NCBI GenBank assembly: GCA_035548175.1
Contig: DASZTO010000073.1
Coordinates: forward strand, 1-64,000
Source of the DNA: CALCHA01 sp035548175
GTDB lineage: Bacteria; Planctomycetota; Phycisphaerae; WQYP01
DNA length: 64,000 bases
Direction: 5' to 3'
Positions 25,305 to 33,181 of the stretch are shown here, one piece after another. The position numbers and the translations under genes are program-made. The first letter of the stretch is position 1, and each line of letters starts with the position of its first letter. The notes below the pieces were generated by a model that had not been told where the DNA came from, made no database searches, and worked only from the letters and a program-made list of their open reading frames with translations.

Positions 25305-26980
25305 GCGCGGTGCCACTCCGTGCAGGTGGTGCAGGGGGTGGGGTAGGAGGCGTCGGCGTGCTGTTGGCGGAGGGTGGTGAGGGCGGGGCTGGTCCAGAGC
25401 TGGGCGAGGGAGTGGGAATCGATGTTGCCCAGGGGCAGGGTGTCGTGAGGGTCCTGGTCGCAGGGGACGGCGGTGCCGTTGGAGCGCAGGAGGAGGCGGT
25501 CCCAGAGGCGGCGGCAGGGGCGGCGTTTGGGGGGGGCCATGTCGATGACGGCGGTGGGCGGGAGTGTGCCGGCGCGGGTGGTGGGAGAATCGATGACGGC
25601 CCAACCGGCCTGGGAGATCCAGGTATCGAAGAAGGGTTCGAGTTCGGGGATGGTGTCGCGGACTTTGAGGAGGCGCGGGATGACGAGGGGAAGGCCGTGG
25701 TTGGCGCGGGTGGCGGCGGCGAGTTGGAGGAGGTTGGCGGAGAATTTTTCGTGGAAGGAGGTGTTGGAGACTTTGTTGTAGGTTTGGGGCGTGTGGCCGT
25801 AGGTGGTGATGGTGAGGATGTCGAGGAAGTTTTCGGAGATGGCGGTGAGGAGGGGGTCGAGGTTGTCGGCGAGGAGGTCGGTTTGGAGGCAGATGCTGAG
25901 GGGTTTGGCGTTGCGGGCGGCGCGGAGGACGGCGAGGAGGTGGGGATAGAGGAGGGGGTCGCCGTCGCCGGCGAAGGTGAGGAGGAGGTCGTCGGGGAAG
26001 TGTTGTGAGGCGAGCCAGCGGGTCCAGTGGACGGGGTCGAGGTGGCCGCGGGCCTGGCGGATGATTTGCGGGACGGAGCCGGGGGGGTTGGTGAGGCGGT
26101 TGGGGGTGAGTTCGATTTCGAGTTCGCGCGGGGCGGTGTGGGTGCGGGAGAAGTCGGTGACGCCGGGGGCGACGGAGCGTGCGGCTTCGAGGGCGAGAGC
26201 GGCGGGGGAGATGGAAATGACTCCTGACCCCTTTTCTCGTGAAGGGGAAGTAGAAATGACTCCTGACCCCTTTTCTGGCCAGGCGCGGTCGGTGTCGAGG
26301 AGGAAGCGGTTGGGGATTTTGGAGAGGGCGGGGTCGACTTGCATGCAGGCGTCGCGGATGAGGGTGTCGAACTGGGGGTTGGCGGGGTCGTAGGCGAGGA
26401 GCTGCCAGGGCATGACTTTTTTGTCGCCCATTTCGAGGGCGATGTCGGCGCGGAGCATGAAGCCGGTGAGGCCGGGGGCGGCGGGGGTGTAGGTGATGCG
26501 CATTTCGTGGTTTTTGTGGAGGTGGTGATGGAGGAGGGCTTCGGTGAGGGGGACGTCGAGGAAGGCGGCGTGGGAGTGGATGGCGAGGATGTGGTCGGCG
26601 TTGAAGGTGCGCGCGGCGTGGGCGATGGCGGCGGGATGGTACTCCTCGTCGAAGACGGTGAACTGGCCGGCGCCGCCGCGCCAGGAGAGGAGGTTCCAGG
26701 GACGGGCGGCGCGGATGCGGGCGGAGATGGCTTCGGGGCGGGCGATGAGCGGTGTGGTGGACACGGTGACAAGGTGACAAGGTGACGAGGTGAATTGTTG
26801 GGCGAGGGGGAGTTGGGGTTCGGGGGCGGCGAGGAGGATGTGGGTGAGGCCATGGACTTGCTGGAGGCGGTCGAGGACGTGAGTGAGGATGGGTTTTCCG
26901 GCGAGGGGGTCGCGGAGGCGGGAGCGCGTGCCGATGGCGGTTGTGTCGAAATCGCAGCAGATGACGGCGAGGATGTTCAT
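25301..26980 (-). CDS. nucleotidyltransferase-like / degenerate radical-SAM protein with SPASM domain
   Basis: The 559-residue protein begins with a nucleotidyltransferase-like segment (TRSRLRDPLAGKPILTHVLD). From about residue 260 it resembles a radical-SAM barrel (ELEIELTPNRLTN, LLLTFAGDGDPLLYPHL, LDILTITTYG), but the CX3CX2C motif that binds the SAM cluster is absent. The C-terminus has SPASM-like cysteines (PCRRLWDRLLLRSNGTAVPC, then TPCTTCTEW). This architecture recalls the spirochaete spiro-SPASM family. Two repeats are inserted in frame: SSPCHLVTVS and a duplicated EKGSGVIS. It overlaps the MAF stop and the membrane gene start by ATGA, so it works with them. Confidence 0.7.
   Translation of the reverse strand: MNILAVICCDFDTTAIGTRSRLRDPLAGKPILTHVLDRLQQVHGLTHILLAAPEPQLPLAQQFTSSPCHLVTVSTTPLIARPEAISARIRAARPWNLLSWRGGAGQFTVFDEEYHPAAIAHAARTFNADHILAIHSHAAFLDVPLTEALLHHHLHKNHEMRITYTPAAPGLTGFMLRADIALEMGDKKVMPWQLLAYDPANPQFDTLIRDACMQVDPALSKIPNRFLLDTDRAWPEKGSGVISTSPSREKGSGVISISPAALALEAARSVAPGVTDFSRTHTAPRELEIELTPNRLTNPPGSVPQIIRQARGHLDPVHWTRWLASQHFPDDLLLTFAGDGDPLLYPHLLAVLRAARNAKPLSICLQTDLLADNLDPLLTAISENFLDILTITTYGHTPQTYNKVSNTSFHEKFSANLLQLAAATRANHGLPLVIPRLLKVRDTIPELEPFFDTWISQAGWAVIDSPTTRAGTLPPTAVIDMAPPKRRPCRRLWDRLLLRSNGTAVPCDQDPHDTLPLGNIDSHSLAQLWTSPALTTLRQQHADASYPTPCTTCTEWHRA
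26214..26276. repeat. 24-bp direct repeat inside the SPASM gene
   Basis: GAAATGACTCCTGACCCCTT plus TTCT occurs perfectly at 26214-26237 and 26253-26276, offset by 39 bases (13 codons), so the frame is kept. It encodes EKGSGVISTS and EKGSGVISIS. Confidence 0.85.
26764..26793. repeat. GTGACAAG tandem repeat inside the SPASM gene
   Basis: Three copies of GTGACAAG with a fourth GTGACGAG then GTGAA. In frame, it encodes SSPCHLVTVS. Matches the neuC copy (22316-22350). Confidence 0.75.
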
Positions 26981-29100
26981 CGTGCGGCTCCGGCGACTTC
27001 GCGCGGCCAGGGCTTGTTTTGTTGGAGGGCGTCGCGCTGGCGGTGGAGGCGGGCGAGGGCTTCGTCGAGGACGGCGAGGAGGCGTTCGGCGCCGGTTTGC
27101 AGGTTCTGCACGTAATCGATGTCGCGCAGGAGCTGGCGTTTCTGGCGGTCGAGGGAATCGGCCTTGGCGGTTTTGACGGAGAGGTCGGCGTTGAAGCGGC
27201 GGAGCTCGCCGATGGTGTTGAGGAAGACGACCATGTCAAAGGTCTGGGGATCGGTGTTGACCTTGGCGCGCTGGCGATCAATTTCGGCGAAGAGGCGGTG
27301 CATGGCGGCGGGGTCGGTCTGCTTTTCGATCATCTCGTGGAGCAGGGGGATGGTGCGCTCGCAGGTTTCCTTCATGTCAGCGGCTGAGAGGCGGCGGGAT
27401 TCGAGGGCGGCGATGGTGGTTTCGAGGGCGCGGGGTTGGTCGGTCGTCCAGGCTTTCCAGGGAGCGTTTGCCGGTAATGGGTAACTGGTAATTGGTAATT
27501 GGCAGTATTGGTCGATGGCGTCGCGCAGGGTCATGCGGGTGACGTGCTGTTTTTTGGCGCCGCCTTCGGTGGCGTCGATGACGGTGTGGCGGCTGGCGGC
27601 GAAGTCGCGTTCGAATTGCTGGAGGTAGACGAAGAATTGTTCTTCGGTGTACATGGGGTGGCCGTGGATGTCGGGGATTTTGCGGAGGATGGTTTTGGAG
27701 CGGGCGATGCGTTCCCACTCCTTGGTTTCGAGGGTGTTGAAGCGGGAGAGTTCGGGCGACCACGTTTCGTGGATGGCGGTGCCGGGCTTGTAGTAGAGGC
27801 CGTCGACGAAGCCGAGGTCCTGGCCGATGAGGATGATGGGGTTGCAGCCGAGGAATTCGGCGAGGTAGAAGGAGAGGTGGGCGACGGTGGCGCCGGCTTT
27901 GAGACCGGCGCGGGTGGGGAAGGCGTCGCGGAGGAGTTTGGCGGCGAAATCGTTGTGCAGCAGCGTGATCCCCCCCCCACCGCCGGAGCCGGAAAAAGTG
28001 TCGAGGACGTTCCAGTTGGCTTTGGCTTCAGCGACGAGGTGGAGGCGGTGCAGCGGGCCGCCGGCGCTTTCTTCGAGGTTTTCGAAGAAGCGTGTGGAGA
28101 CGGTGTTGTAGTCGAGGGAGGTGACGAAGTCGGGCTCGATGCCGGCGGCGAGGAGGGGTTTGAGCATCGTCTGGACGGCGATGATGACGGCTTTCCGGCC
28201 ACGGCCGTCTTGGTCGCCTTTGATTTCGTGGAGCAGGTGCATGTTTTTCTGGAGGCTGGGGCCGGCGGCGACGAGGATGGCGGGAACGTTGGGGTAGGCG
28301 TTTTGCAGGAGGTCGAGGGTGGGAGTCGTGGCGTAGCGGCCGATGTTGTTGGCGACGTTGCGGCAGGTGGCGACGTTGTTGAGCATGAGGGTGAGGAAGC
28401 CGGTGCGGGTGAAGGAGACGAACTCGGTGATGAGTTTCTGGAAGGCGGAGAAGAAGCCGGCGGCATCGGCCTGGATGCTGGCGGGGTGGGCGGCGAAGAG
28501 GGTTCCCGCGCCGGCGGTGAAGAGGACGGAGCGGGGTTCAAGGCGGTCGACGAGGTGGCCGCGATCGAGGGAGGTGAAGATCAGGAGGCGTGCGGTGCGG
28601 AGGGGTTCGGCGAGATCGGCGACGGAGAGAGCGGCTTTGAGGAGGGGGAGGTTGGGTTCGGCGACGATGAGGAGTGCGTCGTGGGGCATGCGGTCGAGGA
28701 GGGCGCGGATGTGGTGGCCGAGGCCGAAGCCGGAGACGGCGACGACGTAGCGGTCTTCGCAGGCGACGGCGGCGGCCCAGTTTTCGGCTTCGTGAAGGGG
28801 GCGATAGCGGGAGTGGAGGTAGACCTGGCGGCCCCCCGGCCCCCCCCCACCGGTCGGGGCGGCGAGGGGCCCGGGTCCCGATTGCGCTGGGGGAGTTGTC
28901 ATGACGCGGACGGTCGGGTATCCATCCTTAGCGGTCTCGAGGACCGGCACATCTGCGGGATGCACCGCGTCGATCGCCATGGCGAGGCGGGCATCGGTCT
29001 GAAAAAGCGCCGAAAGGTTGCGAACATAGGTGGCGTGTGCGTCCGTAAGGAAGGGCGCAGGCGTATCGGGCGCGGCGGCGAGGGCAGCGGCGTCGGTCAT
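26977..29100 (-). CDS. motility-accessory-factor family protein (MAF/DUF115)
   Basis: MAF proteins transfer nonulosonic acids to flagellin or related surface proteins in several bacteria, and are usually coded beside neu/pse/leg genes. The 707-residue protein has VVAVSGFGLGHHIRALLDR in its N-terminal half, the signature region VPAILVAAGPSLQKNMHLL near residue 270, and FLGCNPIILIGQDLGFVDGL. The C-terminal 180 residues are helical. ATG 29100 has AGGAGG upstream. In-frame extras are a G-rich SGGGGGI loop, PTGGGGPGG and a heptad-repeat segment LPITSYPLPA. It is the first gene of the glycan operon and overlaps the SPASM gene. Confidence 0.88.
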   Translation of the reverse strand: MTDAAALAAAPDTPAPFLTDAHATYVRNLSALFQTDARLAMAIDAVHPADVPVLETAKDGYPTVRVMTTPPAQSGPGPLAAPTGGGGPGGRQVYLHSRYRPLHEAENWAAAVACEDRYVVAVSGFGLGHHIRALLDRMPHDALLIVAEPNLPLLKAALSVADLAEPLRTARLLIFTSLDRGHLVDRLEPRSVLFTAGAGTLFAAHPASIQADAAGFFSAFQKLITEFVSFTRTGFLTLMLNNVATCRNVANNIGRYATTPTLDLLQNAYPNVPAILVAAGPSLQKNMHLLHEIKGDQDGRGRKAVIIAVQTMLKPLLAAGIEPDFVTSLDYNTVSTRFFENLEESAGGPLHRLHLVAEAKANWNVLDTFSGSGGGGGITLLHNDFAAKLLRDAFPTRAGLKAGATVAHLSFYLAEFLGCNPIILIGQDLGFVDGLYYKPGTAIHETWSPELSRFNTLETKEWERIARSKTILRKIPDIHGHPMYTEEQFFVYLQQFERDFAASRHTVIDATEGGAKKQHVTRMTLRDAIDQYCQLPITSYPLPANAPWKAWTTDQPRALETTIAALESRRLSAADMKETCERTIPLLHEMIEKQTDPAAMHRLFAEIDRQRAKVNTDPQTFDMVVFLNTIGELRRFNADLSVKTAKADSLDRQKRQLLRDIDYVQNLQTGAERLLAVLDEALARLHRQRDALQQNKPWPREVAGAAR
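27474..27503. repeat. GTAATTG heptad repeat inside the MAF gene
   Basis: Four heptads GTAATGG, GTAACTG, GTAATTG, GTAATTG, then GCAG. In frame, it encodes LPITSYPLPA. Same unit as 16840-16870. Confidence 0.75.
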
Positions 29101-29163
29101 GGGACCTCCTGCCGGTGCAGGCGGGGGGCGGAAAGTTGACGGCGGCATCTTTCAAGGGGCAGC

Positions 29164-29865
29164 ATGATGGAGATTATCGGTCAGGTGGCGGGTGCCGCAT
29201 TCACCCTTTTCAGCCAGGGAGGGGGGCTGGGGGGGATGGTGCTGGGGTTAATCCGGGCGCCGGCGCTGCCGGAGTCAATGGAAGCGTTCCTGTTTGAGAA
29301 TCATTGGCTGTATTGGGCGATCGGCCTGGCGCTGGGTCTGACGCTGGCGTATCGGGGCCGGACGCTGACGAACCAGGGGATGCTGCGGGTGGGGGTGGCG
29401 ATCGCGGCGGTGGCGGTGTTGTGGGGGGGAGCGGCGCTGCTGGTGGATACGCCGGCGGAGCGGTTGTACGCGGCGCACAAGGGGATGGCGGCGGCAGCGG
29501 CGGCGGGGGATGTCGACAAGCTGGTGGGGTATCTGGCGAACAACTTCACCTGCCCGCAACTGGACATTGAGGACGCGCGCGATTCCCGGGAGGCGCTGGA
29601 GGCGGCGCTCAAGGCGAATGGCATAAAGGGAAGCACGATCACGAGTTATCACAGTACGATCAACCACGGCGTGGCGCAGGTGTCGCTGACGCTTTTGACG
29701 GAGACGCAGGGGGGAGCGGTCAAGACAAACTGGCGGCTGACGTGGGCGGATGTTCCGGGAGAGGATTGGCGGATACAGGAGGCGGAGTTGGAGGCGGTGG
29801 ACGATCAGCCGGTGAACAGCGATTTTCGCATTCCTAAACAGGGGGGCGAGCTGCCGGGGTTTTGA
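29164..29865 (+). CDS. membrane protein with NTF2-like domain
   Basis: The 233-residue protein has hydrophobic segments near 8-30, 47-65 and 73-93, then a soluble C-terminus from about 100 that starts RLYAAHKGMAAAAAAGDVDK and has AEAELEAVDD-type strands, the layout of a SnoaL/NTF2-like fold. CAAGGGGC precedes ATG 29164; a second ATG follows at 29167. It diverges from the MAF gene. Function unknown. Confidence 0.7.
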   Translation: MMEIIGQVAGAAFTLFSQGGGLGGMVLGLIRAPALPESMEAFLFENHWLYWAIGLALGLTLAYRGRTLTNQGMLRVGVAIAAVAVLWGGAALLVDTPAERLYAAHKGMAAAAAAGDVDKLVGYLANNFTCPQLDIEDARDSREALEAALKANGIKGSTITSYHSTINHGVAQVSLTLLTETQGGAVKTNWRLTWADVPGEDWRIQEAELEAVDDQPVNSDFRIPKQGGELPGF

Positions 29866-29952
29866 GCGGGCGGAGAGCGGGGAGTGCGGGGGGTTAAGGG
29901 ATTGGAGTGAAGGACCGATAGAGTGGGTAACGAACTCCAGAGGAGACCCACC

Positions 29953-30840
29953 ATGTCGCAGGCCGACGTGCCAGTCGCACCCGCCAAGGACCCGCAGGCG
30001 ATCATCAACGACGCGATCAACGCGGTGTCGCACATTGCGACGCTGCCGGAGATCACGGTGAAGATCATCCAGTTGGTGGAGAATCCGAAATCCACCGCGC
30101 AGGATCTGCACAAGCTGATCTCGAACGATCCGGCGCTGGTGGCGCGGATTCTGAAGGTGGTCAACTCGGCGTTTTACGGGTTGCCGGGGCAGATCGGGTC
30201 GATCAACCGTGCGATCGTGCTACTGGGTTTGAACGCGGTGAAGAACATCGTGATCGCGGCGTCGCTGGCGAAGCTGTTCAGGGGCGGACGGGTGTCGGCG
30301 CAGTTCTCGGCGAAGGAATTGTGGTCGCACTCGGTGGGCGTGGGCGTGATGGCGAAACTGATCACCGGCAAGCTCAATGGGCAGCTTCCGGATGAAGCGT
30401 TCCTGGCGGGACTGATTCACGACATCGGCATCCTCGTGGAATTGCAGTCGATGCGGGAGTCGCTGGTGGAAGTGGCGGAGAAGGCGACGCGCGAAGAACG
30501 GCGGTATATCGACATCGAGACGCAGGTGATCGGAGTGGATCACCAGGCGCTGGGCGCGGGGCTGACGGCGAAGTGGAAATTCCCGCGCAGCTTCCAGTAT
30601 GTGACGGGGCATCATCACCACCCGATGGCGCTGGCGATGGAGTGCCGGTGGCTGGCGTGCGTGGTGCACGTGGCGGACCACGTGTGCACGCGCGAGAACA
30701 TCGGGTATTCGCTGACGTGCAAGGGGGAGGCGCTGGATCCGGCGGTGCTGGAGGAGTTGAAGCTGCCGATGGAAACGGTGAACGAGCTGGCGAAGCAGTT
30801 GCCCGAGGCGCTGAAGGAAACCGAGGCGCTGTTGTCGTGA
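29953..30840 (+). CDS. HDOD domain protein
   Basis: HDOD proteins are HD-superfamily regulators linked to signalling and motility. The 295-residue protein has ATLPEITVKIIQLVENP, LISNDPALVARILKVVNSAF and YGLPGQIGSINRAIVLLGLN, all diagnostic, then FLAGLIHDIGILV where an HD pair remains, and VTGHHHHP. ATG 29953 has AGGAG upstream. It does not fuse to a receiver or GGDEF domain. A link with the nearby MAF/neu cluster (motility) is suggestive only. Confidence 0.9.
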   Translation: MSQADVPVAPAKDPQAIINDAINAVSHIATLPEITVKIIQLVENPKSTAQDLHKLISNDPALVARILKVVNSAFYGLPGQIGSINRAIVLLGLNAVKNIVIAASLAKLFRGGRVSAQFSAKELWSHSVGVGVMAKLITGKLNGQLPDEAFLAGLIHDIGILVELQSMRESLVEVAEKATREERRYIDIETQVIGVDHQALGAGLTAKWKFPRSFQYVTGHHHHPMALAMECRWLACVVHVADHVCTRENIGYSLTCKGEALDPAVLEELKLPMETVNELAKQLPEALKETEALLS

Positions 30841-30843
30841 GGG

Positions 30844-31164
30844 CTATTTGGTGGGGTTTGGCGGGGCGGGGGAAGCGGGGGGCGGGGTGCCGGCGGGAGC
30901 GGTGGCGGGCGTGGCGGCGGGGGCGGAAGCCGGCGCCTGGGAGGGAGCGGGGGCGGCGGATTTGAGACCGGCGGATTGCGTATTGTAAATCTCGACCTGA
31001 TTTTTCAGGATGTCGAGGTTGGGGGTGGCGGCCGGTGGCGGGGCGACGCCGTCGAGATGGGGATCGTAAGTAATGGTATCGGATTCGCTGGGGCCGCAGC
31101 CTGCCATCATGCCGGCGACCAGCACTGCCGCGGGAACCAGGACGCACGCAACCGCTCGTTTCAT
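30844..31164 (-). CDS. small lipoprotein
   Basis: The 106-residue protein begins MKRAVACVLVPAAVLVAG and has a lipobox MMAGC. The mature part includes ATPNLDILKNQVEIYNTQS and an Ala/Pro-rich tail of about 40 residues. GAGG precedes ATG 31164. Its end is 4 bases from the end of the HDOD gene (convergent). Function unknown. Confidence 0.7.
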   Translation of the reverse strand: MKRAVACVLVPAAVLVAGMMAGCGPSESDTITYDPHLDGVAPPPAATPNLDILKNQVEIYNTQSAGLKSAAPAPSQAPASAPAATPATAPAGTPPPASPAPPNPTK

Positions 31165-31219
31165 CCGCGAACTCCTCAAAAGTGATTCCTGCCCCCCCAC
31201 CGCACCACGCATGGGAAGC

Positions 31220-33181
31220 CTACCCCTCTTTGGCGGCAGCGCCAAGATAGGCGGCGATGACGGCGGGATTTCGGCGGATCTGGTCGGGGGTTCCGGTGGC
31301 GATGGTTTTGCCGTAATCGAGGACGACGATGCGTTCGCAGACGCCCATGATGACTTTCATGTCGTGTTCGATGAGGAGGATGGCGAGTCCGAAGCGTTGG
31401 CGGAGGGAGCGGATCATGTCCATGAGGGAGCGTTTTTCGGTGGGGTTCATGCCTGCGGCGGGCTCGTCGAGGAGGAGGATGCGGGGTCGCGTGGCGAGGG
31501 CGCGGGCGATTTCGAGGCGTCGCTGGTCGCCGTAGGAGAGGGAGCTGGCGCAGGCGTCGGCGAGGTGTTCGAGGTGGAAGAGGGCGAGGTATTCGAGGGC
31601 GTTTTTGCGGGACTTGTCTTCTTCGCGGAAGAAGGCGGGGGTGCGGAGGATGGCGGCGGGGATGCCTTGCTTGTGGTGCATGTGCTGGGCGATCTGGACG
31701 TTGTCGAGGACGGAGAGATTGGCGAAGAGGCGGATGTTCTGGAAGGTGCGGGCGACGCCGCGCTTGGAGATGGAGTGGGGGCGGAGGTGGCGGGCGGAGT
31801 GGTCGGCGATGGCGACACGTCCGGCGGTGGGTCGGTAGACGCCGGTGAGGACGTTGAAGACGGTGGTTTTGCCCGCGCCGTTGGGGCCGATGAGACCGAC
31901 GAGTTCGCCGGGTGCGAGTGCGAGGGAGAAGTCGTCGACGGCTTTGAGGCCGCCGAATTGCATGGTGACATCGCGCGCGGAAAGAAGCGGAGTGCTGGGT
32001 GTTGCGTGTTGAGGACTGAGGGGAGAGGGCTGAGTCCTGAGTTCTGAATCCTGAGTTGTGGGGGGTCGGCGGCTATTGAGGAAGGGGGCGAAGAGGTCGG
32101 TGATTTCGTAGCGGCCGAAGATGCCGTGGCGCATGAAGAGCATGGCGAGGATGATGAGGAGGGCGTAGGCGACGGGCCGCCATCGTTCGGTGATGTCGGT
32201 GGGGACGAGGGTGTTGCGTTCGAGGATGGGGGGTATGACGGTGAGGAAGATGGCGGCGAGCGCGGAGCCGGTGATGGAGCCTTGTCCGCCGAGGATGACG
32301 TAGAGGACGATCATGGTGGAATACATGAAGCGGTAGCTGTTTGGGTTGAGGTCGCCGTACTGGCTGTAGAGTGCTCCGGCGAGTCCGGCGAGAGCGGCGC
32401 CGATGACGAAGGCGGCGATTTTGTAGCGGGTGGTGGGGATGCCGACGGCTTCGGAGGCGATGGGGTCTTCGCGGATGGCCAGGAGCGCCCGGCCGGTGGT
32501 GGAGTACTTGATGTTGCGGACGATGAGGATGGTGACCAGGACGGCCAGGAGCATCCAGAAGGAGGAGATGAAGTAGAGGGTGTTGTTGTTGTAGGCGATG
32601 ACGTCGGGGCCGAAGGGGGTGTTTTTGCCGCCCTCGGCCCACCAGAGTTGTCGCATGTTGTCGATGCGGAGACCGAAGGTGCGGCCGAGGTATTCGCTGT
32701 TGCCGATGACGGTGGCGACGATTTCGCCGAAGCCGAGGGTGGCGATGGCGAGGTAATCGCCGCGGAGGCGGAGGGTGGGGAGTCCGACGAGCAGGCCGAG
32801 GAAAGCGCAGAGGAGCATGGCGGCGAGCATTCCGGCGACGGCCATGCAGGTGAAGGAGGCGGTGACGGAGAGGCCGAGGTGGGCGTGCCAGAAGGTGAGT
32901 TGTGGGAGGAAGAAGCCGGGTTTTCCGGTGATGACGGCGGCGGTGTAAGCGCCGACGGCCATGAATCCGGCGTGGCCGAGGGAGAATTGTCCGGTGAGGC
33001 CGAGGATGAGGTTGAGGCTGACGGCGAGGATGACGGCGATGCAGCAGTCGTAGAAAGTGTTGTGGGTGAGGGAGGACATGAGGAGGCGGGGATTGTCGAG
33101 GGCTGGGGAGACGGCGGCGATGAGGCCGATGAGGACGGCGATTGTCGCCAGGTGAAACCAGGAGCGCGTCGCGGGGGTCAT
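31220..33181 (-). CDS. livMG: LivM-LivG fusion: permease and ATPase of a branched-chain amino-acid-type ABC transporter
   Basis: The 653-residue protein joins a LivM permease (about 1-370, with SLNLILGLTGQFSLGHAGF, LRGDYLAIATLGFGEI and ILGGQGSITGSALAAI) to a LivG ATPase (about 400-653, with Walker A GPNGAGKTTVFN, VARTFQNIRLF, LSYGDQRRLEIARAL, Walker B ILLLDEPAAGMNP, LLIEHDM). The joint, residues about 376-398 (TQDSELRTQPSPLSPQHATP), is the translation of a GACTCAG-type repeat at 31992-32061. LivM starts TGATG-overlapped with livH. No LivF ATPase is adjacent, so LivG may work as a homodimer or with a distant LivF. Confidence 0.88.
   Translation of the reverse strand: MTPATRSWFHLATIAVLIGLIAAVSPALDNPRLLMSSLTHNTFYDCCIAVILAVSLNLILGLTGQFSLGHAGFMAVGAYTAAVITGKPGFFLPQLTFWHAHLGLSVTASFTCMAVAGMLAAMLLCAFLGLLVGLPTLRLRGDYLAIATLGFGEIVATVIGNSEYLGRTFGLRIDNMRQLWWAEGGKNTPFGPDVIAYNNNTLYFISSFWMLLAVLVTILIVRNIKYSTTGRALLAIREDPIASEAVGIPTTRYKIAAFVIGAALAGLAGALYSQYGDLNPNSYRFMYSTMIVLYVILGGQGSITGSALAAIFLTVIPPILERNTLVPTDITERWRPVAYALLIILAMLFMRHGIFGRYEITDLFAPFLNSRRPPTTQDSELRTQPSPLSPQHATPSTPLLSARDVTMQFGGLKAVDDFSLALAPGELVGLIGPNGAGKTTVFNVLTGVYRPTAGRVAIADHSARHLRPHSISKRGVARTFQNIRLFANLSVLDNVQIAQHMHHKQGIPAAILRTPAFFREEDKSRKNALEYLALFHLEHLADACASSLSYGDQRRLEIARALATRPRILLLDEPAAGMNPTEKRSLMDMIRSLRQRFGLAILLIEHDMKVIMGVCERIVVLDYGKTIATGTPDQIRRNPAVIAAYLGAAAKEG
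31992..32061. repeat. CTGAG-type tandem repeat at the livM-livG joint
   Basis: The stretch contains GTGCTGGGTGTTGCGTGTTG then GAGGACTGAG, GGGCTGAGTCCTGAG, TTCTGAATCCTGAG units. On the coding strand it is a GACTCAG-like heptad series, open in the liv frame. Confidence 0.7.

Noticed and set aside
27499..29139. 546-codon plus-strand frame opposite the MAF gene
   Set aside because: Val/Gly/Glu/Asp-rich mirror of the MAF codons; no recognisable motif.
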